Positions 1-8,731 of a DNA stretch of 64,000 nt are shown piece after piece. Source of the stretch: Candidatus Gastranaerophilales bacterium. Lineage in GTDB: Bacteria; Cyanobacteriota; Vampirovibrionia; Gastranaerophilales; Gastranaerophilaceae. How positions within the stretch are numbered: the first letter of the stretch is position 1; the number at the start of each line of letters is the position of its first letter. Location of the stretch: assembly GCA_947630045.1 (NCBI GenBank), contig CANRGC010000004.1, positions 1-64,000 on the forward strand, in the 5' to 3' direction. The position numbers were made by a program, and so were the translations under genes. The notes beneath the pieces were generated by a model. That model did not search any database, was not told where the DNA came from, and saw only the letters and a program-made list of their open reading frames with translations.

Positions 1-320
1 TCTCAGTCCCATTGTGGCTGATCATCCTCTCAAACCAGCTACTGATCGTCGCCTTGGTAGTCCATTACACCACCAACAAGCTAATCAGGCACAGGCTCAT
101 CTTAGGGCGCCGGAACTTTCAAGATTGGTATTTCAACCAAGCTCATATGGGGTATTAGCAGAAGTTTCCCTCTGTTGTCCCCCACCCTAAGGCAGATTTC
201 CTATGTTGTACTCACCCGTCCGCCACTTATGTATTCCCGAAGGAACCTTATCGTTCGACTTGCATGTATGAGGCACACCGCCAGCGTTTGTCCTGAGCCA
301 GGATCAAACTCTCCGTTGTC
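1..320 (-). rRNA. rrs: 16S ribosomal RNA, 5' part
   Basis: The reverse strand carries the conserved start of bacterial 16S rRNA: AGAGTTTGATCCTGGCTCAG reads leftward from base 312 and is followed by the usual GACAAACGCTGGCGG block. The left edge falls near the conserved GGGACTGAGA segment, roughly E. coli position 320, so only about the first fifth of the gene is present. The exact mature 5' end is not visible; I place it about 8 bases before AGAGTTTGATC by analogy with other bacteria. The fragment is ideal for placing the organism. Confidence 0.96.
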
Positions 321-670
321 AGAAATTTATGTCCGACAGACTTAAGAAGTCTGATTGACTCAAATTTAAAGCATTAGCTTTGTCCTTAATTGTTTTCTTA
401 AAAAAATCAACAGGTATTTGTCGTTTGTATAGTTACAAATGTTATTCAGTTTTCAATGTTCAAGATTTGAATAAATCTTTTCATGTTAACGGACGCTGTA
501 AAATTCAGCTTTTTAAAGCTTCAACCATCCTTCAACCGACAGCATAAAATCACTGCCTTTAGTATGTTATCACCTCAAGTTTTAAAGTCAAGCTTAGTTT
601 TCTCTCATCTTAACTAAAGTTTACACTTGAGAAATAACCTCTCGGGTATTGAATTAACCCCAGCTTTTTA
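321..670 (-). other. rRNA operon leader
   Basis: This stretch between the 16S start and the proposed rRNA promoter has no plausible gene on either strand. On the minus strand, bases 465-441 read CTTGAACATTGAAAACTGAATAA, which resembles the conserved segment often found in rRNA leaders and spacers of low-GC bacteria, where it can act in antitermination and RNase III processing. The role here is inferred from that resemblance only. Confidence 0.5.
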
Positions 671-698
671 AGTTTATCATTTCAATTTTTATTGTCAA
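671..698 (-). promoter_or_regulatory. Promoter of the rRNA operon
   Basis: Minus strand: perfect -35 TTGACA at 698-693, 16-base spacer, -10 TAAACT at 676-671, pointing toward the 16S gene about 350 bases away. It is the best sigma-70-type match in the gap between ispE and 16S. Other rRNA promoters may exist further into the leader. Confidence 0.6.
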
Positions 699-844
699 GC
701 GATTTTTTTAAAAATCGTTTTTTAAAAGTTGTTAATGTTTTCTTTAATTTGTGGTATTTGAGAATGTGCTGTCTTCAACAGTTTCTAATGTACATCTTAA
801 ATATTTTTTTGCAAGCACTTTTTTTTATTTTTTTTAAATTCGCT

Positions 845-1624
845 CTATATAAGGCTTACGCCCTCATTGACAGATTTCAAATTTTCGATGATTTGATATT
901 TTTTTCTGTCTATATCTTGATTTATGCATGGTTTTTTTATAAAAAACGTTGGTCCTGAGCCTGACATTTGAAATCCGTTTTCATGTAAATATCTCAATTC
1001 TTCATAAAACGGGCAAAGCGCAAATTCAAGATCATTTGGCATGTTTGATTTTGTTTTAAGGTTATCAAAAGCAAGATAGGCGTCTTTTGTTGAAATTTTA
1101 AGAGAATAAGGCTTTATGAGCGAAATGGGAAACTCAACAAAATCAAGTTTTTCCATAATGTCGCCCTTGCCTTTGCAAAGAGAAATTCCGCCTTTATAAC
1201 AAAAATTAATGTCTGAACCCAAAGAAGAATTTATAATATATATGTCTTCATCCGAAAGAATATCTTTATATATATAATTAAGAGCATAAATCATGCCCGC
1301 AGCGTCGGTTGAACCGCCCGCAAGCCCCGCAGCCACCGGAATATTTTTTTCAAGAAATATATCAAGACCAAAATTTTTAATTTTTGACATCTCAAAAAAC
1401 ATTGAACATGCCTTAACAATAAGGTTATTTTCGTCGTATTCAATTTCTTTGGAATTGCCCGTAAGATTAATTTTTCCCGTATTATTGACTTTAATTGTCA
1501 AATAATCATAAAGGCTTATTGCCTGCATAACGCTTTCAATCGGGTGAAAACCCGTTATCTCGTCTTTTTTAAAAACCTTAAGAGAAAGGTTAATTTTTGC
1601 GGGACATTTAACTTTGAGTTTCAT
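845..1624 (-). CDS. ispE: 4-diphosphocytidyl-2-C-methyl-D-erythritol kinase (IspE)
   Basis: Phosphorylates CDP-methylerythritol in the MEP isoprenoid pathway using ATP. The N-terminus has the family signature PAKINLSLKV, and near residue 90 is the GHMP-kinase ATP loop PVAAGLAGGSTDAAG; the C-terminal segment MSGSGPTFF is the third GHMP motif. At about 259 residues it is slightly shorter than E. coli IspE. Three consecutive ATG codons (1630, 1627, 1624) begin the frame; the GAGGA ribosome site at 1635-1631 is best spaced (6 bases) for the third, so I start there. The start lies inside the end of rsmA, so the two are translationally coupled. ispD, encoding the preceding enzyme's partner step, lies at 43.1 kb. 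Confidence 0.94.
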   Translation of the reverse strand: MKLKVKCPAKINLSLKVFKKDEITGFHPIESVMQAISLYDYLTIKVNNTGKINLTGNSKEIEYDENNLIVKACSMFFEMSKIKNFGLDIFLEKNIPVAAGLAGGSTDAAGMIYALNYIYKDILSDEDIYIINSSLGSDINFCYKGGISLCKGKGDIMEKLDFVEFPISLIKPYSLKISTKDAYLAFDNLKTKSNMPNDLEFALCPFYEELRYLHENGFQMSGSGPTFFIKKPCINQDIDRKKYQIIENLKSVNEGVSLI

Positions 1625-2459
1625 CATCATTCCTCTTTAGTTCAAGCGACAGTCTGTAAAAATCTTCAATCGAAAGGTTTTCCCCTCTCAAATTTGAGTC
1701 TATTGCGCATTTTGCAAGGGCTTCTTTAGAATTTATAAACCCCGAAGCTAAAAGACAATTTTTAATGTTTTTTCTTCTCTGTGAAAATGCGGCTTTTACG
1801 GTTTGTTTAAGATAAGGAGTAATTTCAACTCTTGGCATGGAGTTTATTTTAAACTTTACAAGGGCGGAATCAACCTTCGGAGAAGGATAAAAACATTTTT
1901 TTCCGACTTTTCTTATAATTGATGTGTCTGCCCAAAAGTTTGACAATAAAGATAAAAGCCCGTATTCCTTGTTTTTAGAGTTGTTGTCGGCAACAATTCT
2001 TTTTGCAACTTCATATTGAACCATTAAAACAATTTCATCAATCATATTCCTTGTTTTATGGTTAACATCTTCAATTTCCCCCAAAAGATGAAGCAAAATG
2101 GGCGTTGTAATGTAATACGGAATATTGGCAATGACCTTGATTTTTTCATTTTTATCAAATAAAGAAGGAATGTCGGTTTTTAAAATATCGTTTTCAATTA
2201 ATTTAAAGTTTTCAAACCCGCAGAGATTTTTATTAAGATGAAATATTGCCTCTTTGTCAAGTTCAACGGCAACAACACGCTTTGCCTTTTGAACAAGCTT
2301 TTCTGTCACAAAACCTATTCCTGCGCCAATTTCTAAAACCGTATCATCACTTTCAACGAAAGATAAAATTTCATTTATAACATCGGCAGAAACAAGAAAA
2401 TTTTGCCCCAGACGTTTTTTAGTTTTAAATTTTTTGGCACGGATAAGATATTCGTTCAT
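1608..2459 (-). CDS. rsmA: 16S rRNA (A1518/A1519) dimethyltransferase RsmA/KsgA
   Basis: Dimethylates two adjacent adenines in the 3' hairpin of 16S rRNA during small-subunit maturation. Sequence marks are the N-terminal KKRLGQNFL, the SAM-binding motif VLEIGAGIG near residue 43, the adenine-methyltransferase motif NIPYY near residue 114, and FYPSPKVDSALVKF, typical of KsgA/Dim1. Length (283 residues) is normal. It is first in a unit with ispE, whose start it overlaps, and reads toward the rRNA operon. There is no Shine-Dalgarno sequence: a perfect TATAAT ends 6 bases before the ATG, so the mRNA is probably leaderless. Confidence 0.95.
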   Translation of the reverse strand: MNEYLIRAKKFKTKKRLGQNFLVSADVINEILSFVESDDTVLEIGAGIGFVTEKLVQKAKRVVAVELDKEAIFHLNKNLCGFENFKLIENDILKTDIPSLFDKNEKIKVIANIPYYITTPILLHLLGEIEDVNHKTRNMIDEIVLMVQYEVAKRIVADNNSKNKEYGLLSLLSNFWADTSIIRKVGKKCFYPSPKVDSALVKFKINSMPRVEITPYLKQTVKAAFSQRRKNIKNCLLASGFINSKEALAKCAIDSNLRGENLSIEDFYRLSLELKRNDDETQS

Positions 2460-2465
2460 AAAAAA

Positions 2466-2471
2466 ATTATA
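2466..2471 (-). promoter_or_regulatory. -10 element of a leaderless rsmA promoter
   Basis: TATAAT on the minus strand, separated from the rsmA ATG by six T residues. Transcription would start at or next to the A of ATG. I see no good -35 match. Confidence 0.55.
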
Positions 2472-2519
2472 CAGGAAAATTAAATAAAGATTGACAAAAA
2501 TATAATTTACATGTTTTAT

Positions 2520-4172
2520 ATGAAAGTTGTGAAAATCGATGGAATAAAAAATTTATCAAGTTTTAAAGGTGCAACCATTAATATAAATGCGCTGTCGGAT
2601 ACTCACGGACATGTTGAGCTTTCAGACAAAGCTTTTGAGGCAATGGCTTCATGTAAAGATGATATTTTTATAAAAAATGACGGAAAGAAAAGCGCTGCAA
2701 ATTATTTTATTGTTGGCGGAGATTGGTTTATATCAGCCGACATAAAAGGTTTTTTAACAAGCCCTAAAACCCCTCTCGGCGATTTTCAAACAAAAATGTT
2801 AAACAAAATGACAGATTGCATAAAAACGTTATGTCCTTCGGTAAAACCGATTTTTGTCCCCGGAAATCACGACTTAGATTGCGGCGGGGATGTTTTTCAT
2901 AATTGCGCAAAAAATATGAACTCCAAAATTATTGTAACAAATTTAGATTTTGAAAATTCACCTTCCGTAAAAGATTTGATTGACGAAGATAAAATTGTAA
3001 AATCTCAAATTGATTTTATACAGGATGATAAAGATAAAAATAAAACTCACCCCGTTTTAAATCTTGGCGTTTCGCCCGTAAACCTTTCATATTACGTTGC
3101 AGACAGCGGCGTTAAAATGGTTGAAGATAAAAAAATTCCGCAAAAGTTTGTGGCTCAGGAACACTTTAAAAAGACATTTGATGAAGTTCAAACACAGGTT
3201 CAAAATTTCAAGAAAAAATATCCAAACGGAAAAGTTATTCTTACTTGCCACACGGGAGCAAATTTTGCCGATTACTGCGCAAAAAATTATCTGGCAGATA
3301 TCATTTTTGACGGGCATGAGCACAAAGATGAAGTCAGGTTTGTAAACAATATACCGATTATTGGGCTTTCACAAAATTTTAAAAAAATTGTAAATGCCAA
3401 ATTAAGTTTGGATGATGACGGAAAACTTAAAGAAATAAAAATACAAAATATAAAACCGGAAGAAGAACCGGAAAAGTCAGGCGAATTAGATAAATATTAC
3501 AAAGAACTTTTCAGAAAAGATTCAAAGAAAATATTTAATATTCAATGCGAAGGAGCAAAAAAACTTGATATTGAAGGAATAAGAAGCAAAAATAACCACC
3601 TTGCAAATTTTCTTTGTGATTCTCTTTTGAGCGAAATAAAAGAATATGACCCTTCAGTCCAAATTTTTGCGCTCTGCGCCTCTGCCATGAGAGGAAGTTT
3701 TAAAGTTTCAAAACAGCCTTCAATTTCAATGTTTGATGTAATGAACGCCTTAAACGGAATAAGCAAAAAACAAAGCAGGGTTTTTGTAAGTGAAGTTAAG
3801 GGTTCTGAGCTTGCAACAATGGTTGGGGACAATTTTTTGTTTAACTCAATAGACACGGAAAAAAATCCCATTATTCACTATTCGGGAATTAAAGTGAATA
3901 AAACGGAATTTGTTAAAGGCGCTCTTATGGGGCAAAAGGAAGACGAGCTTTGTAAATATATAACTTTTGAAGAAACAAACGAGCCTGTTGACCCCGACAA
4001 GACATATAAAATTGCAAACCCCGAAAAATATTTTATCAAGACAACAAACCCAAAAATAAAGGGTATTTATCAAAAATCATACCCTTTAGATATTAATATA
4101 AGAGATTTATTGCCTCAATATTTTATGAAACATAACTCCATAAAAACAGAAGCAAAAGAAAGATTTTATTAA
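2520..4172 (+). CDS. 5'-nucleotidase/UshA-like metallophosphoesterase without signal peptide
   Basis: Two-domain 5'-nucleotidase-type hydrolase. The N-terminal calcineurin-like domain shows the metal-binding series DTHGH, GGDW, GNHD, TCHTGAN and GHEH. The C-terminal half (from about residue 320) looks like the 5'-nucleotidase substrate domain, with [10 protein letters not shown] near its end. Family members are usually exported, yet no Sec signal or lipobox is present; instead the protein begins with a short segment containing LSSFKGA (see findings). Start uncertain: ATG at 2511, ATG at 2520 or GTG at 2529. TATAAT at 2501-2506 would put the transcript start near 2513, favouring 2520. The gene overlaps the end of convergent glgC by 4 bases. 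Confidence 0.8.
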   Translation: MKVVKIDGIKNLSSFKGATININALSDTHGHVELSDKAFEAMASCKDDIFIKNDGKKSAANYFIVGGDWFISADIKGFLTSPKTPLGDFQTKMLNKMTDCIKTLCPSVKPIFVPGNHDLDCGGDVFHNCAKNMNSKIIVTNLDFENSPSVKDLIDEDKIVKSQIDFIQDDKDKNKTHPVLNLGVSPVNLSYYVADSGVKMVEDKKIPQKFVAQEHFKKTFDEVQTQVQNFKKKYPNGKVILTCHTGANFADYCAKNYLADIIFDGHEHKDEVRFVNNIPIIGLSQNFKKIVNAKLSLDDDGKLKEIKIQNIKPEEEPEKSGELDKYYKELFRKDSKKIFNIQCEGAKKLDIEGIRSKNNHLANFLCDSLLSEIKEYDPSVQIFALCASAMRGSFKVSKQPSISMFDVMNALNGISKKQSRVFVSEVKGSELATMVGDNFLFNSIDTEKNPIIHYSGIKVNKTEFVKGALMGQKEDELCKYITFEETNEPVDPDKTYKIANPEKYFIKTTNPKIKGIYQKSYPLDINIRDLLPQYFMKHNSIKTEAKERFY

Positions 4173-5410
4173 TTGTTTAAAATAGCGTCTTTTGGAACAA
4201 CGGTTATTCCGCCCGCCGAAACATAAAAGCCCCGTCTCAGGTCATCTTCTTTGTTTATGCCTATTTCGGTTCCTGCGGGAATTTCGACGTTTTTGTCTAT
4301 TATTGCCCTGTTTATTTTGGAATATCTTCCGACATTAACGTTTTCAAGCAATATAGAGTTTGAAATGTGGCAATAACTGTTTATGCGCACTTTCGGCGAA
4401 AGAACACAGTTAGACAGAGAGCCGCCTGATATTATACAGCCTTCAGACACAAGCGAATTTTTCGCAACTCCAACCCTTTTGTCTTCGTCCCAAATAAATT
4501 TTGCGGGCGGAAAGTTATAGTTAAATGTTCTTAAAGGCCAATCTTTTGAATATAAATTTAATTCGGGATTATATTCAAGTAAGTCCATATTTGCCTGAAA
4601 ATAACTGTCTATATTTCCGACATCTCTCCAATATCCCCGTTCGGAATCAGACATTCCGGGGAAGGTGTTTGTTGAAAAATCATATACAAAAACTTCTTTT
4701 CCTTTTTTTAACATGTTTGGAATAATGTTTTTGCCAAAGTCATGTTCTGAGGCTTCATTTTTTGAATCTTCCGTCAGCTCCTCAACCAATTTGTCAGCTT
4801 TGAAAATATAGTTACCCATTGAAACAAGACACTTTGTCGGGTCATTCGGCATAGATTTCGGGGTTGTTTTCGGTTTTTCGATAAAACCGGTAAGGCGCCA
4901 ATTGTCATCAACTTCAATAACTCCGTATTCCGAAGCCAATTCAATCGGCACGGGAATGGCGGAAATTGTTATGTCTGCGTTCTTTGTATGGTGATAATCA
5001 AGCATTTTTCGAACGTCCATTTTATAAACATGATCGCCCCCAAAAACACAGACTGTTTGATATTTGTCGTCCGTTATCTGATTAATGTTCTGATAAACGG
5101 CGTCTGCCGTGCCTTTATACCAGTTGCCGTCCGTTCTCATCTGGGCGGGAACCAAATCAACATATTGGTCAATTGAAGATGAAAGATCCCATCCTCTTGA
5201 AATATGCTTATTTAAAGAGTCTGACTTATATTGAGTTAAAACTTTAATTCTGTATAAACCCGAGTTTACAAAATTATTCAAAACAAAATCTATAATTCTG
5301 TATCTTCCGCCGAAAGGCACAGCCGGCTTTGCTCTGTCCCTTGTTAAAGGATAAAGACGTTTTCCCTGACCGCCTGCCATAATCATTGTTAAAACTTTTT
5401 CAAAATACAT
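4169..5410 (-). CDS. glgC: Glucose-1-phosphate adenylyltransferase (ADP-glucose pyrophosphorylase)
   Basis: Makes ADP-glucose from glucose-1-phosphate and ATP, the committed step of bacterial glycogen synthesis. The N-terminus has [23 protein letters not shown], shortened here to its key parts GGQGKRL and KPAVPFGG, followed by [18 protein letters not shown] and [10 protein letters not shown] are further family blocks. The C-terminal third (from about residue 300) is the left-handed helix domain. Length (413) is typical. A clear AAGGAG precedes the ATG. No other glycogen gene is in the window, so glgC is not in a glg operon here. Confidence 0.96.
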   Translation of the reverse strand: MYFEKVLTMIMAGGQGKRLYPLTRDRAKPAVPFGGRYRIIDFVLNNFVNSGLYRIKVLTQYKSDSLNKHISRGWDLSSSIDQYVDLVPAQMRTDGNWYKGTADAVYQNINQITDDKYQTVCVFGGDHVYKMDVRKMLDYHHTKNADITISAIPVPIELASEYGVIEVDDNWRLTGFIEKPKTTPKSMPNDPTKCLVSMGNYIFKADKLVEELTEDSKNEASEHDFGKNIIPNMLKKGKEVFVYDFSTNTFPGMSDSERGYWRDVGNIDSYFQANMDLLEYNPELNLYSKDWPLRTFNYNFPPAKFIWDEDKRVGVAKNSLVSEGCIISGGSLSNCVLSPKVRINSYCHISNSILLENVNVGRYSKINRAIIDKNVEIPAGTEIGINKEDDLRRGFYVSAGGITVVPKDAILNN

Positions 5411-5597
5411 AAGTTAAACTCCTTATAATTATTAAAACAAATTTCAAAAAAACAGGCAAGAGATTATCGGCGTATTTTGAAATTTTTCCGCTTATAAGGT
5501 TTATTTAATTTCAAAGTTTGGAGCAAATTTTAGCCGATTTTGAATAAAACAGGCAATTTACCGCTTATATAAAACGTAAAATTGCCGTTTGGAAAAA
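5411..5597 (-). promoter_or_regulatory. glgC upstream region with two imperfect repeats
   Basis: Gap between the hydrogenase end and the glgC start. Two blocks recur on the plus strand: AACAGGCAA at 5451-5459 and 5548-5556, and CCGCTTATA at 5488-5496 and 5561-5569. The second pair lies in a hairpin (stem arms 5552-5561 and 5576-5586, one bulge) that may end the hydrogenase transcript. The repeats could be protein-binding sites controlling glgC or leftovers of a duplication. Confidence 0.35.
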
Positions 5598-7061
5598 TTA
5601 ATCAAGCTTGATATCATTGCTTTTATCAACATAATTTTTAACACGTTTAAATGCGTTTCTTGGCATGCAAAATGTTGAAGGTCCGCCGACACAACCGCCT
5701 TCGCAGGACATAATTTCAATTAAATTGCCAAATTCACAAGTTTTTTCTTTTGCAAATTTTTTCAAATCTTTTATGGATTGCTTATTTAAGCCCGAAATAA
5801 CGTACGGCTTCACGAGTTCTTCTTTGTTTAAAATTTTAAGAGCGTCTTTAACGGCGCTCATGACACCTGTTGTTACGGGAAAATTTCTTCCCTGTTTTGA
5901 GGCTTCGGCTTCAAACGGTGTTTCTTCACATTCCGAAACATTGATTTTTAAGGCGTCAAAAAGACTGTTTAATTCTTGAATATTCATTACATAGTCAACA
6001 TTCGGGTTATCAAGCCCTTCTCTCCTTTTTGTGGCGCAGGGGCTGACAAAAACCGTTACAACTTCATTATTCTTTTGTTTTTCAATTTCGGCAGAATAAT
6101 AAAGCGGGGTCTTTGTTTCGGATACAAATTCTTTGATTTCCGGTATATGTTTTTTAACAAGCTCATTCCAAGCCGCACAACATGAAGTTGTCATAAACGG
6201 GTCATTTTTTTCCATTCTTTCAATAAAATCATGAGCTTCAAGTTTTGTTGTAATATCGGCGCCGAGGGCAACTTCAACAACATTGTTAAAGCCCGCTTTT
6301 ATTAGTGCGGTTTTTACTTTTGTCAAGGGCTCGTCAAACTGTCCGGCAACCGCCGGTGCAAGCATTGCAACAACGTTTTTACCTTCTTTAATTCTTGATA
6401 AAATATCAATTATTTGGCTTTTTTCATGAATTGCCCCAAAAGGACATTTTGAAAGGCACTTTGCGCATGAAATACATTTTTCTTCAAAGTTAATTCCGGC
6501 ATGCCCCGAGTCATCTTTTCTTATTGCATCAACCGGACAAGCGCTTTCACAGGGAACAACAATTCTCGTGATAGCTCCGTAGGGGCATGCTTGAATACAC
6601 ATTCCGCAATTTTTGCACTTTGCGGGGTCTATGGTAGATTTGCCGTTTACTATGGAAATTGCGCCAAATTTACAGCTCCCCTTGCAGGGTCTTGCAACAC
6701 AACCTTGACAAAGGTCTGTAACATGTACTCTTGAAGGAACGCAGCCCTTGCAAGCGTCTTGAAGCACGGTTAAGATTTCTTTTTCGGGCTCTTTTCTTTG
6801 TGTTGCTTTCCTTGCATATTCAGACAAAAGCGTTATTTCATCGTCATTTTCAATTGAAAAGCCGAGTCCGGCAATAATTCTGTCTCTGATAACGGCTCTT
6901 TCTTTATGTATACAACATCTGAAAGGCACCTCACAATTTTTTGGGCGCATTACATAAGGAATTTTTTGAACGTTATTTTCAAAGTCATCCGAAAAAAACG
7001 CTTCTATAATTTTTGTCATTATCTCTTTTTTTAAATTTAAAATCTGATTTACATTAGTCAT
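5598..7061 (-). CDS. [FeFe] hydrogenase, monomeric group-B-like
   Basis: Proton-reducing or H2-oxidising enzyme of fermentative anaerobes. After an N-terminal segment rich in Cys, residues about 130-230 carry two ferredoxin-type [4Fe-4S] sites (CKNCGMCIQACP and CISCAKCLSKCP) plus additional Cys groups (CKGC, CQGC). The H-cluster domain follows with TSCCAAW, SPCATKRE-like (SPCATKRREG) and MSCEGGCVGG. The Ala in TSCCAAW and Ser before PC instead of MPC point to group B rather than the well-studied group A enzymes. The start could be ATG at 7061 or a second ATG 14 codons in. No maturase (hydE, hydF, hydG) is in the window. Confidence 0.88.
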   Translation of the reverse strand: MTNVNQILNLKKEIMTKIIEAFFSDDFENNVQKIPYVMRPKNCEVPFRCCIHKERAVIRDRIIAGLGFSIENDDEITLLSEYARKATQRKEPEKEILTVLQDACKGCVPSRVHVTDLCQGCVARPCKGSCKFGAISIVNGKSTIDPAKCKNCGMCIQACPYGAITRIVVPCESACPVDAIRKDDSGHAGINFEEKCISCAKCLSKCPFGAIHEKSQIIDILSRIKEGKNVVAMLAPAVAGQFDEPLTKVKTALIKAGFNNVVEVALGADITTKLEAHDFIERMEKNDPFMTTSCCAAWNELVKKHIPEIKEFVSETKTPLYYSAEIEKQKNNEVVTVFVSPCATKRREGLDNPNVDYVMNIQELNSLFDALKINVSECEETPFEAEASKQGRNFPVTTGVMSAVKDALKILNKEELVKPYVISGLNKQSIKDLKKFAKEKTCEFGNLIEIMSCEGGCVGGPSTFCMPRNAFKRVKNYVDKSNDIKLD

Positions 7062-7127
7062 TTTTGTTGTTGCTCCGGTATCTTTGAAAAGAATATCATA
7101 AAAAACTCTGTTTTAAAAATAAAAAGA

Positions 7128-7203
7128 CCCCTTTTTAAAAAAAAGTGTAAAAAGGGGAGATGAAAAGCAATCAGAAGAGTTGAGGATTTACATTATTATT
7201 ATA
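7128..7203 (-). ncRNA. Possible attenuator leader or small RNA upstream of the hydrogenase gene
   Basis: On the minus strand a TATAAT (7203-7198) is followed about 40 bases later by a strong hairpin, CCCCTTTTT/AAAAAGGGG with arms 7157-7149 and 7136-7128, then TCTTTTTATTTT. That is the form of an intrinsic terminator lying upstream of the hydrogenase start at 7061. It could end a short RNA or make hydrogenase expression conditional. No -35 match supports the promoter, so the call is tentative. Confidence 0.35.
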
Positions 7204-7292
7204 AAAATTTAACCCTTTGAATTAATTAGATAAAATTCCTATCTTTTGAATAATACTTTGTGGTACAATAAACAAAAAGCAAAGGATAAAAA

Positions 7293-7988
7293 ATGAGAGT
7301 TGACGGCAGAGAAAATGACGAATTAAGAACCGTAAAGTTTTCAAAAAACTATACAAAATATGCAAAGGGTTCGGTTCTTGTTGAGTTTGGAGATACGAAA
7401 GTTTTGGTTTGCGCAACTTGCGAAAACACAAAGCCGAAATGGATGCCGAAAGAAGAAACGGGCGGCTGGATAACCGCCGAATATTCGCTTCTGCCCAGTT
7501 CAACTTCAACAAGATGTCAAAGAGAAAGAACAAAGCTCTCGGGAAGAACTCAAGAAATTCAAAGGCTTATCGGAAGAAGCTTAAGAGCTTGTGTTGACCT
7601 TGAAAAACTCGGTGAAAGAACGGTCACGATAGACGCCGACGTTATTCAGGCAGACGGCGGCACAAGAGTGGCTTCAATTTGCGGCGGTTTTGTTGCGCTG
7701 AATGATATGTTTGAAAAAATGGTAAGTGAAGGCGAACTGGAAGAAAACCCGATTATCGAACCAATTGGGGCGGTTTCTGTCGGAATTATGAACGGTGAAA
7801 TTTTAGTTGACCTTTGTTATCAGGAAGATTCAGGCACGGATGTTGATTCAAACATTGTTTTAACAAAATCGGGCAAAATAATTGAAATTCAAGGAACTGC
7901 GGAAGGTGACCCCTTTTCAAAAGAAGAATTCGACACAATGTTCTATCTTGCAAAAAAATCAATTTCTAAAATTATGGAATTATATTAA
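7293..7988 (+). CDS. rph: Ribonuclease PH
   Basis: Phosphorolytic 3'-5' exoribonuclease that trims tRNA 3' ends. The start MRVDGRENDELR is diagnostic, and GWITAEYSLLP, RTQEIQRLIGRSLR and DADVIQADGGTR follow the family order. Length 231 is typical. TACAAT at 7276-7281 region and an AAAGGA ribosome site precede the ATG. Its end overlaps the convergent histidine kinase gene by 4 bases. No tRNA lies beside it. Confidence 0.95.
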   Translation: MRVDGRENDELRTVKFSKNYTKYAKGSVLVEFGDTKVLVCATCENTKPKWMPKEETGGWITAEYSLLPSSTSTRCQRERTKLSGRTQEIQRLIGRSLRACVDLEKLGERTVTIDADVIQADGGTRVASICGGFVALNDMFEKMVSEGELEENPIIEPIGAVSVGIMNGEILVDLCYQEDSGTDVDSNIVLTKSGKIIEIQGTAEGDPFSKEEFDTMFYLAKKSISKIMELY

Positions 7989-8683
7989 GGCAAAAGGAAG
8001 CCTGACTTATAAATTCCGTTTTCTATATTCCCTTTTTGAAATTTGCCTTTGTGAAGCAATATGATTTTTTCACAAATTAAAAGCCCAAGCCCGCAATTTA
8101 GCTTCTTTTTATCGGTATTATCAAAAGGCTTGCCCTTAAAACATTCGGGCAAAACACTTTCTATTAAAACGGAAAGTCTGTTTCCGTCGTTTTTTATGGT
8201 TATTTCTATGGAAGAATTTTCTTTCGCATATTGAAAAGCGTTTGATAAGAGATTAATCAAAACCCTTTGAATTTCTATCTCGTCATATTTTTTTATATAG
8301 TTGTCTGACAGATAGTTTATAACAACTTTTTGTTCTTTGACTTCCGATAAAATTCCTATATTGCACAGCGCTTCTTCAAGCGTTTTTCTAAAGTCGTGGT
8401 TTTGTTTGTTTATTAAAAGTTTTCCGCTGTTTATTCTGTAACGGTTTAATACGTTATCCACCATGCTTTGCATATATTTGTTAGAAGCAATTACATTTAA
8501 AATAATGTTTTTTGCTTCGGGGGAAAATTCGCCGCAAATTCCTGAATATAAAAGATTCATTGCCCTGACTTGTGCATTAATCGGCGTTTTTAAATCATGC
8601 GCAAGCATTGCAATAAATTCGGTATCATTGGTTGCAAATTCTTGAATATTGGACATCAGCCTATCAGTTAACGTTCTTAGCAT
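7985..8683 (-). CDS. Small histidine kinase without sensor domain
   Basis: Contains only the two kinase core parts of a two-component sensor. The dimerisation/phosphoacceptor helix has AMLAHDLKTPINA, with His as the phosphorylation site near residue 30, and the ATPase domain has an N box (LINLLSNAFQYA) and a G-rich box (CGLGLLICEKI). No membrane segment or input domain is present in about 232 residues, so input must come through a partner or a cytosolic signal. No response regulator is adjacent. The first in-frame codon is a TTG at 8692; I prefer ATG at 8683. Confidence 0.85.
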   Translation of the reverse strand: MLRTLTDRLMSNIQEFATNDTEFIAMLAHDLKTPINAQVRAMNLLYSGICGEFSPEAKNIILNVIASNKYMQSMVDNVLNRYRINSGKLLINKQNHDFRKTLEEALCNIGILSEVKEQKVVINYLSDNYIKKYDEIEIQRVLINLLSNAFQYAKENSSIEITIKNDGNRLSVLIESVLPECFKGKPFDNTDKKKLNCGLGLLICEKIILLHKGKFQKGNIENGIYKSGFLLP

Positions 8684-8731
8684 ATAATACAACTTATATT
8701 TAAATTTTAATATAAGCCATAAGGTTAATTA

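Noticed and set aside
699-717. AT-rich hairpin CGATTTTT/AAAAATCG next to the rRNA promoter
   Set aside because: Shape fits a terminator only on the plus strand, where no gene precedes it; on the minus strand no T tract follows, so it is not an ispE terminator.
692-958. Plus-strand open frame of 88 codons rich in Phe
   Set aside because: It lies over the rRNA promoter and the ispE end; composition reflects AT-rich non-coding and antisense sequence, with no ribosome site.
7409-7597. Basic 62-codon frame inside rph
   Set aside because: Out-of-frame shadow of a well-conserved gene; Lys/Arg richness comes from reading rph in another frame.
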